Below, one piece after another: positions 35,280 through 46,326 of a stretch of 64,000 nucleotides of DNA. The notes beneath the pieces were generated by a model. The model was not told where the DNA came from. It worked only from the letters and a program-made list of their open reading frames with translations, and ran no database searches. Both the position numbers and the translations under genes were made by a program. This DNA is from Adiantum capillus-veneris (taxonomy: Eukaryota > Streptophyta > Polypodiopsida > Polypodiales > Pteridaceae), in assembly GCA_014529385.2 (NCBI GenBank), contig CM043950.1, positions 69,806,935 through 69,870,934 on the forward strand, in the 5' to 3' direction. Each line of letters begins with the position of its first letter. Position 1 is the stretch's first letter.

Positions 35280-36100
35280 TTAGCACAAAAGCGCTTGCGA
35301 TCGATGTCGTTGATTCGTAGTTGAGAATCTTTATAGTCATATTGTATATTCACTTACTTGCTTCCATAGACTGCCTGCTTCATCTTCAATATACTACCCT
35401 TCCAATGATGGGACTTCAGTCCAATGAATCGACGAGAGACTTTGTGAGCTCCCTTTGTGCTTGGCCACATTGTCACCCACATGCCTGGCACAAAGGTTGT
35501 GGTTACCCAATGGCCATTGTTGTCTTGCTTGTTAAGCTGTAGCAGAATGAGTCTACCCTTGGATGAGGTCTACGACTCATGCTATCCAAGCTTCTTGCAC
35601 CATGCAAGCAAAAGCTCACTTACCCCTAAATCTTTGCAAGTTGAAGGTTCCTAAAGCCTAAAGCCTTTTAAGCTGAATCTCTCTAACCCTAAAGCTTTTC
35701 AAATTGAAGGTCCTAAATCGTAAACTTGGGTAGCTGAAGCTACAAACCTCTACAAGATGTATGTGAGCTCCCATGATGAGTGTTGGCGGATACGCCGCGA
35801 CGGACGTCATCACAGCGAGAACTCACCTAACAAGATTTCTCAGCTAAGGACGAAGCTCGACCCGCAGGCACGTGGAAGCAAGCATAGGGTGTCAATCTAC
35901 ACTCGACCGACTCTCGACTAATTCCTACAAAAGTCTCTACCCAATGTCTAAGCTACAGCCTTCAGGAGTGCATAAGAGGAGATTTCCTACAACGCTTCCA
36001 AGAGCCAAATACCCATCAAACGTTCTCGAAACGCCACAGAACTTGAAGGAGACCCTACTAACACCAACAGGTCGCTCTCCCTAAGGTCCGTGAACCAAAA
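35280..36100. other. No gene recognised
   Basis: Only short frames without motifs. The right part may already belong to the minus-strand LTR that starts at 36698, whose far end was not located. Confidence 0.4.
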
Positions 36101-36698
36101 TCCCAACCCTAAACACCTGGTGCAAAATCACGTAGGATGTCTGGCCGAAATTTGCAGGTCATCGTTTCCGAAAACTAAAGTGCTTAATGTATAGCTCTAC
36201 TCAATGCGAACGTGTGGATATGTTGAAATGCAAAAACGGATAATGTATGCTCACCGAATCACCAGATGAAGCTCGCGGGTCGAGCTCGCAAAACCAGACT
36301 GTACGCCTGCAATGTAGGTATTGGCGCGTAGCTCTCGTCAGGGACAACATGCTGCACTTCTTCGCACTCGATTCCGACCACCGGTGCGCGCGTAGCATCA
36401 AGATGAAACTTTCACTCTCTCTCGTACACAGTACGCTCACTCAAAGACATAAATTTTTAAAAATGACAAAGGGTTTTTTCATTAAGGTCAAAAAGTGGTA
36501 TAACTACCTTCCAATCTCAAACCCTAATGTTCCAATTTAACCATCTACTCAATCTAAATGTAAAAAATGGGATACAATCTGGAAGCTTTTGTAAGCCCCA
36601 CTATTTACAAAGGTGAAATGTCGGTTTTTCTCAATAAATGAATAATTACAAAAAATAATATTCCGCCGAGCTCCATAGGGTGTGTCCCACTGTTAACA
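36100..36698 (-). other. Putative LTR (minus strand), start at 36698, far end not located
   Basis: On the minus strand a purine run GGGGGGAG is followed at 36698 by TGTTAACAGTGGGACACACC, the usual arrangement of polypurine tract and 3' LTR start. A poly-A-signal-like AATAAA environment follows at lower coordinates. The left limit given is arbitrary because no second LTR or terminal CA with target duplication was found. Confidence 0.4.
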
Positions 36699-36711
36699 CT
36701 CCCCCCATCCT
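36699..36711 (-). other. Polypurine tract of a minus-strand LTR retroelement
   Basis: GGATGGGGGGAG directly precedes the TGTTAACA start on the minus strand. Confidence 0.55.
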
Positions 36712-36750
36712 TGTGCATGTCGTACCCGACATGGCAGTTGAGCTGCCTCT

Positions 36751-37080
36751 TCAATGTAGGCTTTCTCTCATCTTGAGAAGTGACTCGTATCTCGCATGTT
36801 GAGCTAGTAGCGTCGGGCCGAATATGTCTGTGGTGATTGTGAAGAAGCCGGTGTAGAAGGCTTCTTCAAAGGTCAGGAGGTGATAAGATGGCAAAAACAT
36901 GGTCCTTTGATACAATGCATGTATCACCTCGTGAGAAGGCTGACCAGAAAGATCGTATGCACATCTGTATGTATCTTGAAAGAAGAAGATACTGTCTGTT
37001 GCCTGGCCTGGTTTGAAGGTCTCGAAGACTGCCAAAAGTGTTTTACATATCTTTCTCATCATGATGCAGATACCTCCCAT
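36751..37080 (-). pseudogene. Unassigned 109-codon frame just before a polypurine tract
   Basis: The frame ends 40 bp before the polypurine tract at 36711, the position of the C-terminal end of a retroelement polyprotein. It contains LLTFEEAFYTGFF and LLAQHARYESLLKMRE. No reverse transcriptase, integrase or protease motif is visible. Function unknown. Confidence 0.3.
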
Positions 37081-37083
37081 CCC

Positions 37084-37415
37084 CTAGCGTTTTGCATCAG
37101 CCTTGTCATTGCCAACAAGTTCCAGTGTCTAGCGTTTTTCATCAACAAGGATCGCTAGCAGAAGACCCCAGCCTACCTAGCGTTTTTAATTACCATCAGC
37201 CTAGCGTTTTTGACAGAAGCAACCTGGCATTTTCATGAGGATTTAGCCCCCTAAAGCTAGCAGACTCAGCCCGGTAAGACCTCAATTTTCAGCCTTAAGA
37301 ACCTCTGTTTTTCAGCCCTAAACCTGCAGAATTTCAGCGACAAAGACCCACAGAAGCAACCCCAAAAATCATCGTTTTTGGACCTACAACAGATTTCAAC
37401 CCATAGCGTTTTTGG
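37084..37415. repeat. Five dispersed copies of a CTAGCGTTTT-type motif
   Basis: The word TAGCGTTTT(T) appears near 37084, 37129, 37178, 37201 and 37402, at irregular spacing, embedded in CAGAAG/CAGCC-rich sequence. The purpose is unknown; a decayed tandem repeat is the simplest reading. Confidence 0.7.
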
Positions 37416-37979
37416 ACAGCAGAAGAAAGATTGCAGATTTCAGCCCTAGTGTCGGCCTCGTCATCCTCGTCGTCGTCGTCAACAAAGCCTAGACTTGCAT
37501 CAGTCTCATGCATACCATTTGTACCAGATTGTGCAAGCATAAGTAGACCACTCTCGCAGATGAGAGTGGGACCTTTAGAGGAGGGTTTTACAATGTCTCT
37601 GGTGTCGTATCTCTCTTCTCTCTCTATCTCTTAGTCTCATACACTTGCACACACAATGTCCATTCACTTGGTTTGTAATCATAGCATTCTCTCATTAAGA
37701 ACGGAAGGCTCTAGCTTCCATAAGAATAAAAGGAACCTTGAGCACAATTCGGAGCACTCAATTTGAGCAAAGCGTAAACATTCATTTTGTTGCACCTAAC
37801 AACGACATACATACCACGGGCAGTTTCAACCCCGATCAAAAAGCCTGCTGCATACATTCAGAATCCAAGAAACAAAAGGCAGCACTGGTTCAGCTGAGAC
37901 CAGGCGGCATCCACAACGCAGCCCCTTGTGGGCGATATGAATCAAGGCGACGGTACGCAAATAGATACTGCTTAGTCTG

Positions 37980-38632
37980 TTAACAACCTGCTCTTCCTTA
38001 GCACTCAAAAACCTCCACCTGCTCGGACTCGGCTGGATGTTATGATGATTCCACCTGTTTCCTAGTGCAATGGTTCTATGCCACAGCCCATTGCGGGCGC
38101 CACTAAATGCCTGTGTCAAATAGTATGGGGGCGAAGCCCTGCTGTAACGTAACCTGCTGATAAGTCTGCTGCTCGCGGCCCCCTCTGAGGGATGGCTCAC
38201 AGCCTACACGTTTCCCCCCTGGGATGTGCCTGTGACCTGCCTATGCAGGGGCGACCTGTGTACCCGGCACACAGTCTAGCTGTACCAAGGCGTAGTTTTC
38301 TTGGCTCTACGCTCTGAGTGCCTGCGTCGAACCCGTAGGTTCGATAATGAATCATTATGCATGTCTTTTGGCCTTAATCCCCTCAGCGCTTGGAGTACCC
38401 TTTCACATCCAGCCTCATGACCTATCCTTATTAAAACCTCAAGGGTCTGTGCCCACACAGTAGCCCTACTCGAGTTCTCAATAACCCTTTCCACCATAGG
38501 GCCTTCCCACAATGGAGGCCTCTCATTGGCTCGAAGCCATCGAGGCCTCGAAATAGGTAAACATGCTAGCATCGAGGGGACGAGACGTAGTGAAGGGTCC
38601 CGAAGAGTGCTCACAAAATGGGACCCGTAACA
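37980..38632 (-). other. Putative second LTR (minus strand), start at 38632
   Basis: On the minus strand a purine run (TTTTGGGGGAGGGGTGAG) is followed at 38632 by TGTTACGGGTCCCATTTTGT. This is the form of a 3' LTR start of a second, different retroelement. The lower limit is only approximate. A long minus-strand frame (38890-38276) runs across the tract and is therefore not a real gene over its whole length. Confidence 0.4.
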
Positions 38633-38655
38633 CTCACCCCTCCCCCAAAAAAGCT
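38633..38655 (-). other. Polypurine tract of the second minus-strand retroelement
   Basis: TTTTTTGGGGGAGGGGTGAG immediately before TGTTACGGG on the minus strand. Confidence 0.55.
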
Positions 38656-38911
38656 CGATGTCCTCATCGAGAGCACCTATTTCATACAAAGAGCAGTAAT
38701 TCTCCTCCTCGCGATGGGGTGTACATTGTCCTATCCCAGGTGCATGCATATACTTAGTGTCCTCCACCATCATAAACTCAATCCAAGCAATTAGCCAAAC
38801 GAATCCATTTGCCTCACATAAGATTTGACTGTCCCTATTCTCCGTCCTTGTGCTGTCCTCGCATTGCATCATTCCCGCCAATATACCCAAATGGCTGATG
38901 AGTATCGAAGG

Positions 38912-40665
38912 CTACCTTTTGAATCTCTTTGTGCATTCACCACTGTCGTAATGAGGAGGTATCCACCACTCATCCATGGTTGGTAACAGTGCAAACCGCT
39001 GCGCTTTTGGACCTCCCGTGGGCAGGTCTGTTTTGTTTGTTCGTGTCGCAGTCTTTATACTGCAATTCACTATCGTGCCTTGCCTGGGACTGTCCAGCAC
39101 CCCGAGTATCAACCATACCAAGAACGTGAACACTGTTAGTGTGCCCATTTTGCATAACTGAATCACCCTTGACTTGTTTCATCGGGGAGGTACCCACCTC
39201 TTATCCACAACTGTCCTTAGTTCTAGCTGCTTTTCCGTCCAAGATTGATCGCCTCGATCATTCATGAGCATTCCCGCAACAGACGGCTTACGTGCTCTCC
39301 TCTATTTAACCTCATTTCGATTCAGCATAACCTGCTGCCTGGTTGCCCCGCCAGTTGATACACACCAGGAGATGTGACCAATTGTTGGCCCATCGACTCG
39401 TGTCTATCCTGTTCATCCCTTGTTTGTTCTACGTGTTTTTTCTTAGGGGGAATCCCTCGATCATCCCTTACTTGTTTTGACATGATGTTCCACTCATGAC
39501 CACACATGTCATGCCCACACATCTCACCAGACATCTTAGTTGCTCGTTGGCCCCCCGTCTCAGCCCGGTATATCTCCGTGGCGGTACATTGCTGACCATC
39601 CAAATGTGTCCCTTGCCGCCTGGTACGCCTGGTCTTGTGTTGAGCACACCTAACCCATTTCGCATGCTCTTGTAATTCACCCCATCATTAGGGAATCCAA
39701 CGGCCATCTAAGGCTTGCATTTGGATCAGTCCCTCCTGATCCATTAGGTGTAATCTATGTCTCCGTGCAATGCGCGTACTAAGACCAGAACACAGCTCTA
39801 ATCCCGCTGGCTTCGCATTGCATCGACCAAGCGAGTTCCACTGTAACCCCCTTTTAACGACCATCAGTTGTTTGATCTCGTAACCCTACATGTAGTACAA
39901 AAAAAATTTGTGGTTCCTCTGCTGTTCCTTCCTCAACTCTAGGGCTGAACAGGGCTTAGCCTCATGCTCAATCCAAGTACCATAATCGTTTGGCATCTTG
40001 CCTAGTGGTTCCAAATGCTCTTTCTTGCTTCGATTAGGATCAGGTAACTTGACCCAGATCCCCACTTCTTCTCTTGCATCTTGTCTCACACCTGGTTAAC
40101 AAGGTCTTTGAGCGGACTCTGGGAGCATCCCCTCTTCCAAGGAGAACGACCCTGTCTCATGGCCTAAAAGCGCATCCACCATTTCTGGTCTTACATCCCG
40201 CTCAGTCATATCTTCCCACAGTTCCAGCAGACTTGTTGTTTCTGCACCAGGCACCAGCCAGTCCTTGGTTTTCGATCCATACATATGTGCATACACTTGC
40301 GTTCCCCAATCATGTGAGGGGTGGGAGTCGTCAGGGCGCACCTGACGCTCCTCTAAGACTTCCTCATTCAATTTGACTACACGATGCATGCCAGCCTTTT
40401 CCGAATTCAACATGCCCATGCGTTCTTGCACTCCCCAAGCACAATCGTAAAGAGGGGGAACAGGACCAGTCGGGCACTTATCAATGTGGCTCTCATTTGA
40501 GCAATCTTCATCCAGCACATTCGGCTTGAAAGCCATCAATTCCTCATCCCGGGAAGCATAAGAGTTACTACAAGTATCCACATCCGTATTACCACCGTCA
40601 TGAAGAATAATCCCTTCGGTCGGGAACATCGCATTCAATTTCTCGGCCAAATACTGTTCCTCCAT
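38912..40665 (-). pseudogene. Unrecognised minus-strand retroelement-like coding remnants
   Basis: Frames at 40665-40096 (189 codons, MEEQYLAEKLNAMFPTEG start), 40089-39886 and 39707-39322 lie in series on the minus strand, upstream of the polypurine tract at 38655. The first is acidic, with WEDMTERDVRPEMVDALL near its end; the second has LRKEQQRNHKFF. A loosely similar arrangement occurs at 54345-53644 (VQELLDEAEPPLGLAG and LRRQIQGRHDKCMKMWG). They may be the coding part of the same minus-strand element. No family was recognised. Confidence 0.3.
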
Positions 40666-40805
40666 TTCAACCTCAACAAACTAATCCTCATCTCCTGTCA
40701 TTTCATCCCCACACGATGAATTCGCACTCCTCTTTTCTTCCGCTTCTTTATATGCCTTCGGTTTTGCGGAAGGGCCTCTGGTTTTGTCATCCAGAAACAT
40801 TGCAC

Positions 40806-41189
40806 TTATTGGGCACATGGAGTGTTCGCCACCGATGAGGAGGTTGTGCCGCTATGCAAGATGTCCTCCTGGAGTATGTGGGCAATCAACATCTCAATAG
40901 TGAGGCCAACTACTGAGGCTTGGGTTGTAATGAAAGGTCGCCAGGAGCAGGGTAGGGTAGCAAGTAGTAACATGGATTGGAGGTTGGCATCCAATTGCAG
41001 GCCTAAGAGTAGGGAATTTTCCAAGAGTGTGTGCCAATCTTTGACAAATTGAGGTGTGGGTTGCTGTTCTGTGAGTACAACAGCAAGAAGGTTCTTTAGG
41101 GACGTGACACGCGTTATGAGGTCCTCATGATCATAGGTTTCTCGTAGGAGATCAATGGGCTGGAACTTGTAGTGTTTACAATGTCGCAC
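40806..41189 (-). pseudogene. Copia-type gag fragment
   Basis: A 127-codon frame with the helical gag block typical of Ty1/Copia polyproteins: FVKDWHTLLENSLLLGLQLD, then LLLATLPCSWRPFITTQAS and LTIEMLIAHILQEDIL. Gag forms the particle that packages element RNA. The zinc knuckle, protease, integrase and reverse transcriptase that should follow are not seen downstream on the minus strand, so this is a fragment. The complete LTR element at 41821-50716 is inserted about 0.6 kb to its right and in the opposite orientation. Confidence 0.7.
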
Positions 41190-41312
41190 AATATACTAAT
41201 CTTCTTATCTCCACCCAAATCCAAAGTTGAATTTCCTTCTGCTGCAAAGAAATCATCACTGAAACTTTGTAGAGCTAGTGTTGCAAGCAGAGGGATTGGA
41301 GGAGCAGCCTCA

Positions 41313-41530
41313 TTAGGGTTCCTCTATATGATGCCTGTCTTTATACTCTTTTGCTTGCAAAGTTGCTTTCTGTCAACTAGCACAGACTACAAATCAGGTT
41401 CAAGATCTTGCATATACTTAGTGTCTCATTAAGGTTCCTTTGTCTAATGCCTATCTTTATACTCTTTTGCTTGCAAAGTTACCACAGACTGCAAATTGTG
41501 TTCAAGATCTTGCATATACTCAATGCAACA
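41313..41530. repeat. Tandem duplication of about 115 bp
   Basis: Two adjacent copies begin near 41317 and 41434. Both contain GATGCCTGTCTTTATACTC or a close variant, CTTTTGCTTGCAAAGTT and CAAGATCTTGCATATACT. Confidence 0.85.
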
Positions 41531-41815
41531 TTTCTTTTTGGCCTCAACTCCTTTGCAGAGGGCACGTAAACTGGTCGTGACAGCAGCAAACTGTTCGTGA
41601 GCAACTCCACGCACATCGAGACAATGCATTTTAGGTCAGGTCGTCAGTTTTTTCTTGTCTGCATCATTTGTAGGCAACTTGCAGCAAGAACAACAGTTGC
41701 AGGTTAGTTTTTGAAATGCACATGCAGCAGCTTGTCAGTTTCAGGTCTGCACGTGTGTAGAGCAGTAGGCGACAGGTTGTAGCTCATTCATTGCAGCGGC
41801 AACAGTCATTTTTTG

Positions 41816-41820
41816 ATTGC
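41816..41820. other. Target-site duplication, left (ATTGC)
   Basis: ATTGC immediately precedes the 5' LTR and is repeated exactly at 50717-50721 after the 3' LTR. Confidence 0.95.
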
Positions 41821-42131
41821 TGTTAACCCTCACGGCTCACGGACACCCCATCACCTACGACGGACGTGTATTATGTATTTGGTAGAGTCAGGTACCGGGC
41901 TTGTCGGACCAATAGGAAAAGGGTAAGAGTGATCACCGATGAGAGGCGCACTCTAACTGGGACACTCAAGGGATTAGTTGGCTAAGCATGGGCGCCCAAG
42001 TGTGAATGGGGTGAGCTCATATAAAAGCCAACTAAACCTAAAATTGATTCATTCTCTCATTTGTGCAATAGAAGACTACTCTTGCTCCATCTCCATCTCC
42101 ATCTTCTTCTTCTTCACCTCCTTGTGTGTGT

Positions 42132-42228
<97 letters not shown>

Positions 42229-42473
42229 TGTGTGTGCGATCGAGAATTACGAAGGCACGACGGCAGTGAAGCGGTTGAGCGCGGCACGACTGCAGCTTCT
42301 TCTTCATCGCGGCGAGGAATCCACCACGAAGGCGAGCATAGAGCGGTGAGTGACACACCCTTTTCTCTCTTGAGCTTGCTAGTTTAGGCTTGTTGTGTGC
42401 TTAGAGCCATTTGTGGCTCGCACACGGTGTATCGGCAAGTCCCTTGCTTCGACAGTGCGGCAAGGAGCGCACA
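41821..42473 (+). repeat. 5' LTR (653 bp)
   Basis: Matches 50130-50716 along its length. The main difference is a (TG)n(GA)n microsatellite at about 42124-42224, which is much shorter in the 3' LTR (about 50432-50466). Confidence 0.95.
42020..42026 (+). promoter_or_regulatory. LTR TATA box
   Basis: TATAAAA within GAGCTCATATAAAAGCCAA, conserved in the 3' LTR at 50329-50335. Transcription of the element probably starts a short distance downstream. Confidence 0.6.
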
Positions 42474-42477
42474 TTTT

Positions 42478-42495
42478 TGGCGCCGCTTCCGGGGA
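42478..42495 (+). other. Primer binding site, tRNA-Asp type
   Basis: TGGCGCCGCTTCCGGGGA begins four bases after the 5' LTR end. It is close to the tRNA-Asp complementary site (TGGCGCCGTTGCCGGGG) common in plant Ty3 elements. Confidence 0.85.
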
Positions 42496-43071
42496 AATGC
42501 TGCAAGTAGATAAGTTAGGTGTAGGTTAAGTGTGTGTGACTGGGGGGCTACACTAAAAAATAATAATAATAAAAGAATAACCCGAAAATATTTAAGCGTG
42601 AGTGACTCGGGGGCTACACTAAAATTTTGATCGGGATCGGGATCATTTCCCCAAGCCCAAGCCCCAGCCCTCAGTCTTATGATATATACTACACTCACTC
42701 TTATATATATACCCTACCCCCTCAAGAGTGAATGAGAGCATGTGGGGCTAGTCCTCCACTCTCGTCCCTTCTCTTCCCACTTGCACCCTTAGACTTTCTA
42801 ATTTGGGCCTAGTTCCCTACTAGAAATTGACGGTTTTAGGGATTCTGAGGGCATAAAGTGACGAAACGGAGGGCTGTAAAGCACGGCACGTCCCTCTGAC
42901 TGAGACGCTCGTTTTGAGCTATCGACATTCTATTCTATAGCTGGGTCAAAAAAAAGGACCAAAAAATCAAAAAAAAAAAAGAAAAGAAAAGACGGGTTGC
43001 AAAACACCCAAAAATACTAGGTGAGCAGCCTTCACGGGCACTCACTGACACTTCTAGGGGATCCAAGTCAT

Positions 43072-46000
43072 ATGAACCTATACTCTGGACGAGTGTTAGA
43101 GCACGAGCATATTGGTAGTGCCTCCATTTACGCGGGCACCCATTATTCCTCCACCCTAGGTTCTGGACCTTCGGCCGAGACTCAAGGTAGCGCGACCCAA
43201 GATCCTCATATCGCGTCTAGTGATTCTTCCTCTGACTACGAAGTCATGGAGGGGTATCCTACACCAAACCCTGATAGTTCAAGTCAAGACATGCATGCCA
43301 TGGGACCACGGCCCGGGTCCAGCGTGTTTAGCTGCTTAAAAGAGACCCTTAGTAGAGCTACTCGCTCCGAACATGCGGTTAATGAAATAAATGAAGGGAG
43401 TGGGGAGGTAAATTCGTCATTCATGCCTAAAATAGACCCTATGCTTCTTGAGAGTGTGCATGTGAATGTTCCATCCACTGCACCTCCTGATCCTTTAGGA
43501 CTATCTCCCTCTGAGGTTTTACTACCCGATGGTAGGAGTCTTGCCGAAGTACAAGAGATCGAACGCTATATGCAAGCAACAAGGGAGAGGGAAATTGAGA
43601 ACCTACGAAGGCTAGAACAAAGTCGAGCCCTGAAAGCAAAGGCTCCTATGACAACAATCATGCCAGCCGAGAAACCGAGTGCTCCCAAGGTAGCAGTCAC
43701 AGAGGGGCCAGCGATGGGGAGCAATAATGCTTCCACTTCGAGGGAAACCTCTAGCACGCCAGGCCTAGATGGGATATTCCTAAACGAAAATTGGGAGTAT
43801 GACCTACAAGCAGAAGCTTTAACTGATCGGTACACAAGACACACCTATCATGTGGGTTGGTTAGATGTTCTACAATCCACATCGGGTGCTACTAGCATAG
43901 ATGAGCAACAACAGAAAGTCTGTGATGTCCTCCATAGGATTGTCGAGTTAGAAAGACGGAACACAGGGATCAACATGCCTTCAATAGGCCTAATGAGATT
44001 CTTGGATACGGGAGAGGCCAACCAACCAACCCTATCACAAATGGAGACTCCCTTAGTGAGCCCCATTGATCCTCCATATGTTGTTTCACCAGGAGCCTCA
44101 GTACAATCTCAGCCCACAAGTGGCAGCTTTACCTTCCCAGATCTAGCTCATCTTTCTCTTAATGACACTACGGCTACCATGCATATCCCAGTGGTGAGCA
44201 TGACAAGAAGTACACCATGGAGTTCATTTGTTAATACTGCGCCGATGCCTAGTAGCACAGTGCCCCCAACTATACCTACATGTATGTATCAATCGTGTGC
44301 ACCTGTCGTACCTCAGCCTCATGTAGCTCCTACACCTCCGATTATTCCAAGAGCTTACAATCCACAATGGAATTATCCAAGCTCTTATATAAGTGGAGCC
44401 ATGCCATTTAATAATAACATGCCATATTAGGCACCCCCTATGCCTAGGGCCACGCTTGTAAACTTTGGACCATCGTCTGGTACACCACCATGCGAAATAT
44501 GGGACCCAAGAGCCGCGCGTATGCCAAGGCCAAGGCCAACTCCCATCTCACATGTGGTTCTAGGAGCACATACACCCATTATACCTGCTCAAATAGGAGA
44601 TTTGGTAGCATTTGGTCAAACTATCGGTCGCTCTATTGCGGAAAACATGCGTAGTGCACCTGATAGAGAGCCTAGGAGCAAGGCAGTTCAAGTAGCTAAG
44701 CTCACATAGAAATTCAGTGGAGACGAAGATGCTAGAAAGCATATGGAAGTCTTTGAACATGTGTGCGATTCCTTGGAAGAGCACAATGAGCTACATAAGT
44801 GTAAGGCTTTGAGTTTGACTCTAAGCGGAAAGGCTAGAGATTGGTATAGAACCTTAAGAGTAGAAGAGAAAACGATCTACTCTACTCTTAGGAGACTGTT
44901 CTTAAAAGAATACATACGAGAGGGAGTACTTTGGGGTGTAGCCTCTCAGCTCCAGAAATCCCAACGAGAAGAAGGTGAATCCGTGAGAGACTTCATTAGT
45001 CGCCTAAAGAATTTGAATTCTCGATGCAATCCAAACGAGCGATTCAACAACAACCAATTGCTCGATAGATTCATTAGGGGACTACGACATGAAAGTATCT
45101 ATAATGGCCTAGTCATTAAAGGTATCACTACTTGGGAAGCAGTCACCATGAATGCAATCCAATTGGAGGATAATTTAATGATTGCAGGAGAAAGAGTGTC
45201 TGCCGAGCCGAAGTCTAGTAGCTCGCAAGCGTCAGGGCATAAGCCAATGAAGATAAATCCAATTGTGAAAGAGCAAACGATATCTGAGATGACTTTGGTA
45301 GATCTCACCAAGGCCATCCAAGAAAGCCTTAGGGGTAATCACGCTCCACAAAACACTCATATGTATCCAAGAAGGGAGCAACAATGGTGCTCAATTTGCT
45401 TGGGTCCACATACTACGAGTGAATGCCCTACTTTCAGAGTAAAGTTTAACGGGACTTGTAACGCATGTGGTAGGTATGGCCATCAAGCGAAGGATTGCCT
45501 AATGCTTAAACACATCATGGAAAATAGACCGCCTATAGCTTCGACAGACTCACCTCGAGTTCCTGCATTGATGCCTACCCCACCAATGGAGCAAAAATTG
45601 CCATTACACCACATGGTCCCTAGAACCCAAAATGTAGTCCAAACCACACCGTTGCCACCTCCAGTGCTAGGACCGCAACCCCCTCATCCAAGAGTTACAC
45701 CTATGAACCAAATAGGTTGCGAGTCATCTAGTACTTATGTAGATTGCGAAGAGGACATAGACTCTAGTATCACCTATGGAGTTGACATGCTTGAGGAGTG
45801 TCCCATGTACTATATGGAAGACCATTGGGGACAAATCAAACCGGTATATCAAGCTACTGCGCTAGCAGCAAGAGGCCAAAACATTAATAGATTTGCCAGG
45901 AGACCACCTCTTCAGTGCTACGAATGTGGTGGACCACATCGAGTAGCTGAGTGCCCCATTATAATGCAAAAGAATGCCGCACTAATGCAAACAAGTCAAG

Positions 46001-46254
46001 GGAGTGCATTGGCAATGCCAATACTCACTTGTAATCGTTGTGGCATAGATCATTTGATCGCACAGTGTCCTAACAATCCAAGTGCACCGAAAATCACACC
46101 ATTGAACATAATAGAGATTGTTGATGGGAAACCACCAACTATAAACATAGCACCGGTGAATGCACTTACACGGTCGATGCTCCAAAAGCAAAATTACATC
46201 CGCGAAGAGAGAGATGCTGCATCCATTGGCCGAGCGAGAAAGAAGAAAACATGA
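43072..46254 (+). pseudogene. Gag polyprotein with four zinc knuckles (three premature stops)
   Basis: One frame runs from about 43021; the first ATG is 43072. It is interrupted at TAG 44428-44430, TAG 44707-44709 and TGA 46252-46254, and continues in the same frame after each. The N-terminal part is long, Ser/Pro-rich and without known motifs. The retrotransposon gag domain starts at KFSGDEDARKHMEVFEHV (about 44710) and includes LSGKARDWYRTL, FLKEYIREGVLW and RDFISRLKNLNSRC. Four zinc knuckles follow: CSICLGPHTTSEC (about 45388), CNACGRYGHQAKDC (about 45460), CYECGGPHRVAEC (about 45916) and CNRCGIDHLIAQC (about 46030). Three of them have CX2CX3HX4C spacing and one the standard CX2CX4HX4C. 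Gag would build particles and bind element RNA. Confidence 0.88.
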
Positions 46255-46326
46255 AGAAAGAAATCCCTTAATGCTTCTAGCTCAAAACCTAGTTCAAAGA
46301 CTTACATAGGGATAGGAGAGGACCCC

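Noticed and set aside
38276-38890. A 204-codon minus-strand frame as a gene.
   Set aside because: It crosses a polypurine tract and LTR start, so most of it is non-coding LTR sequence.
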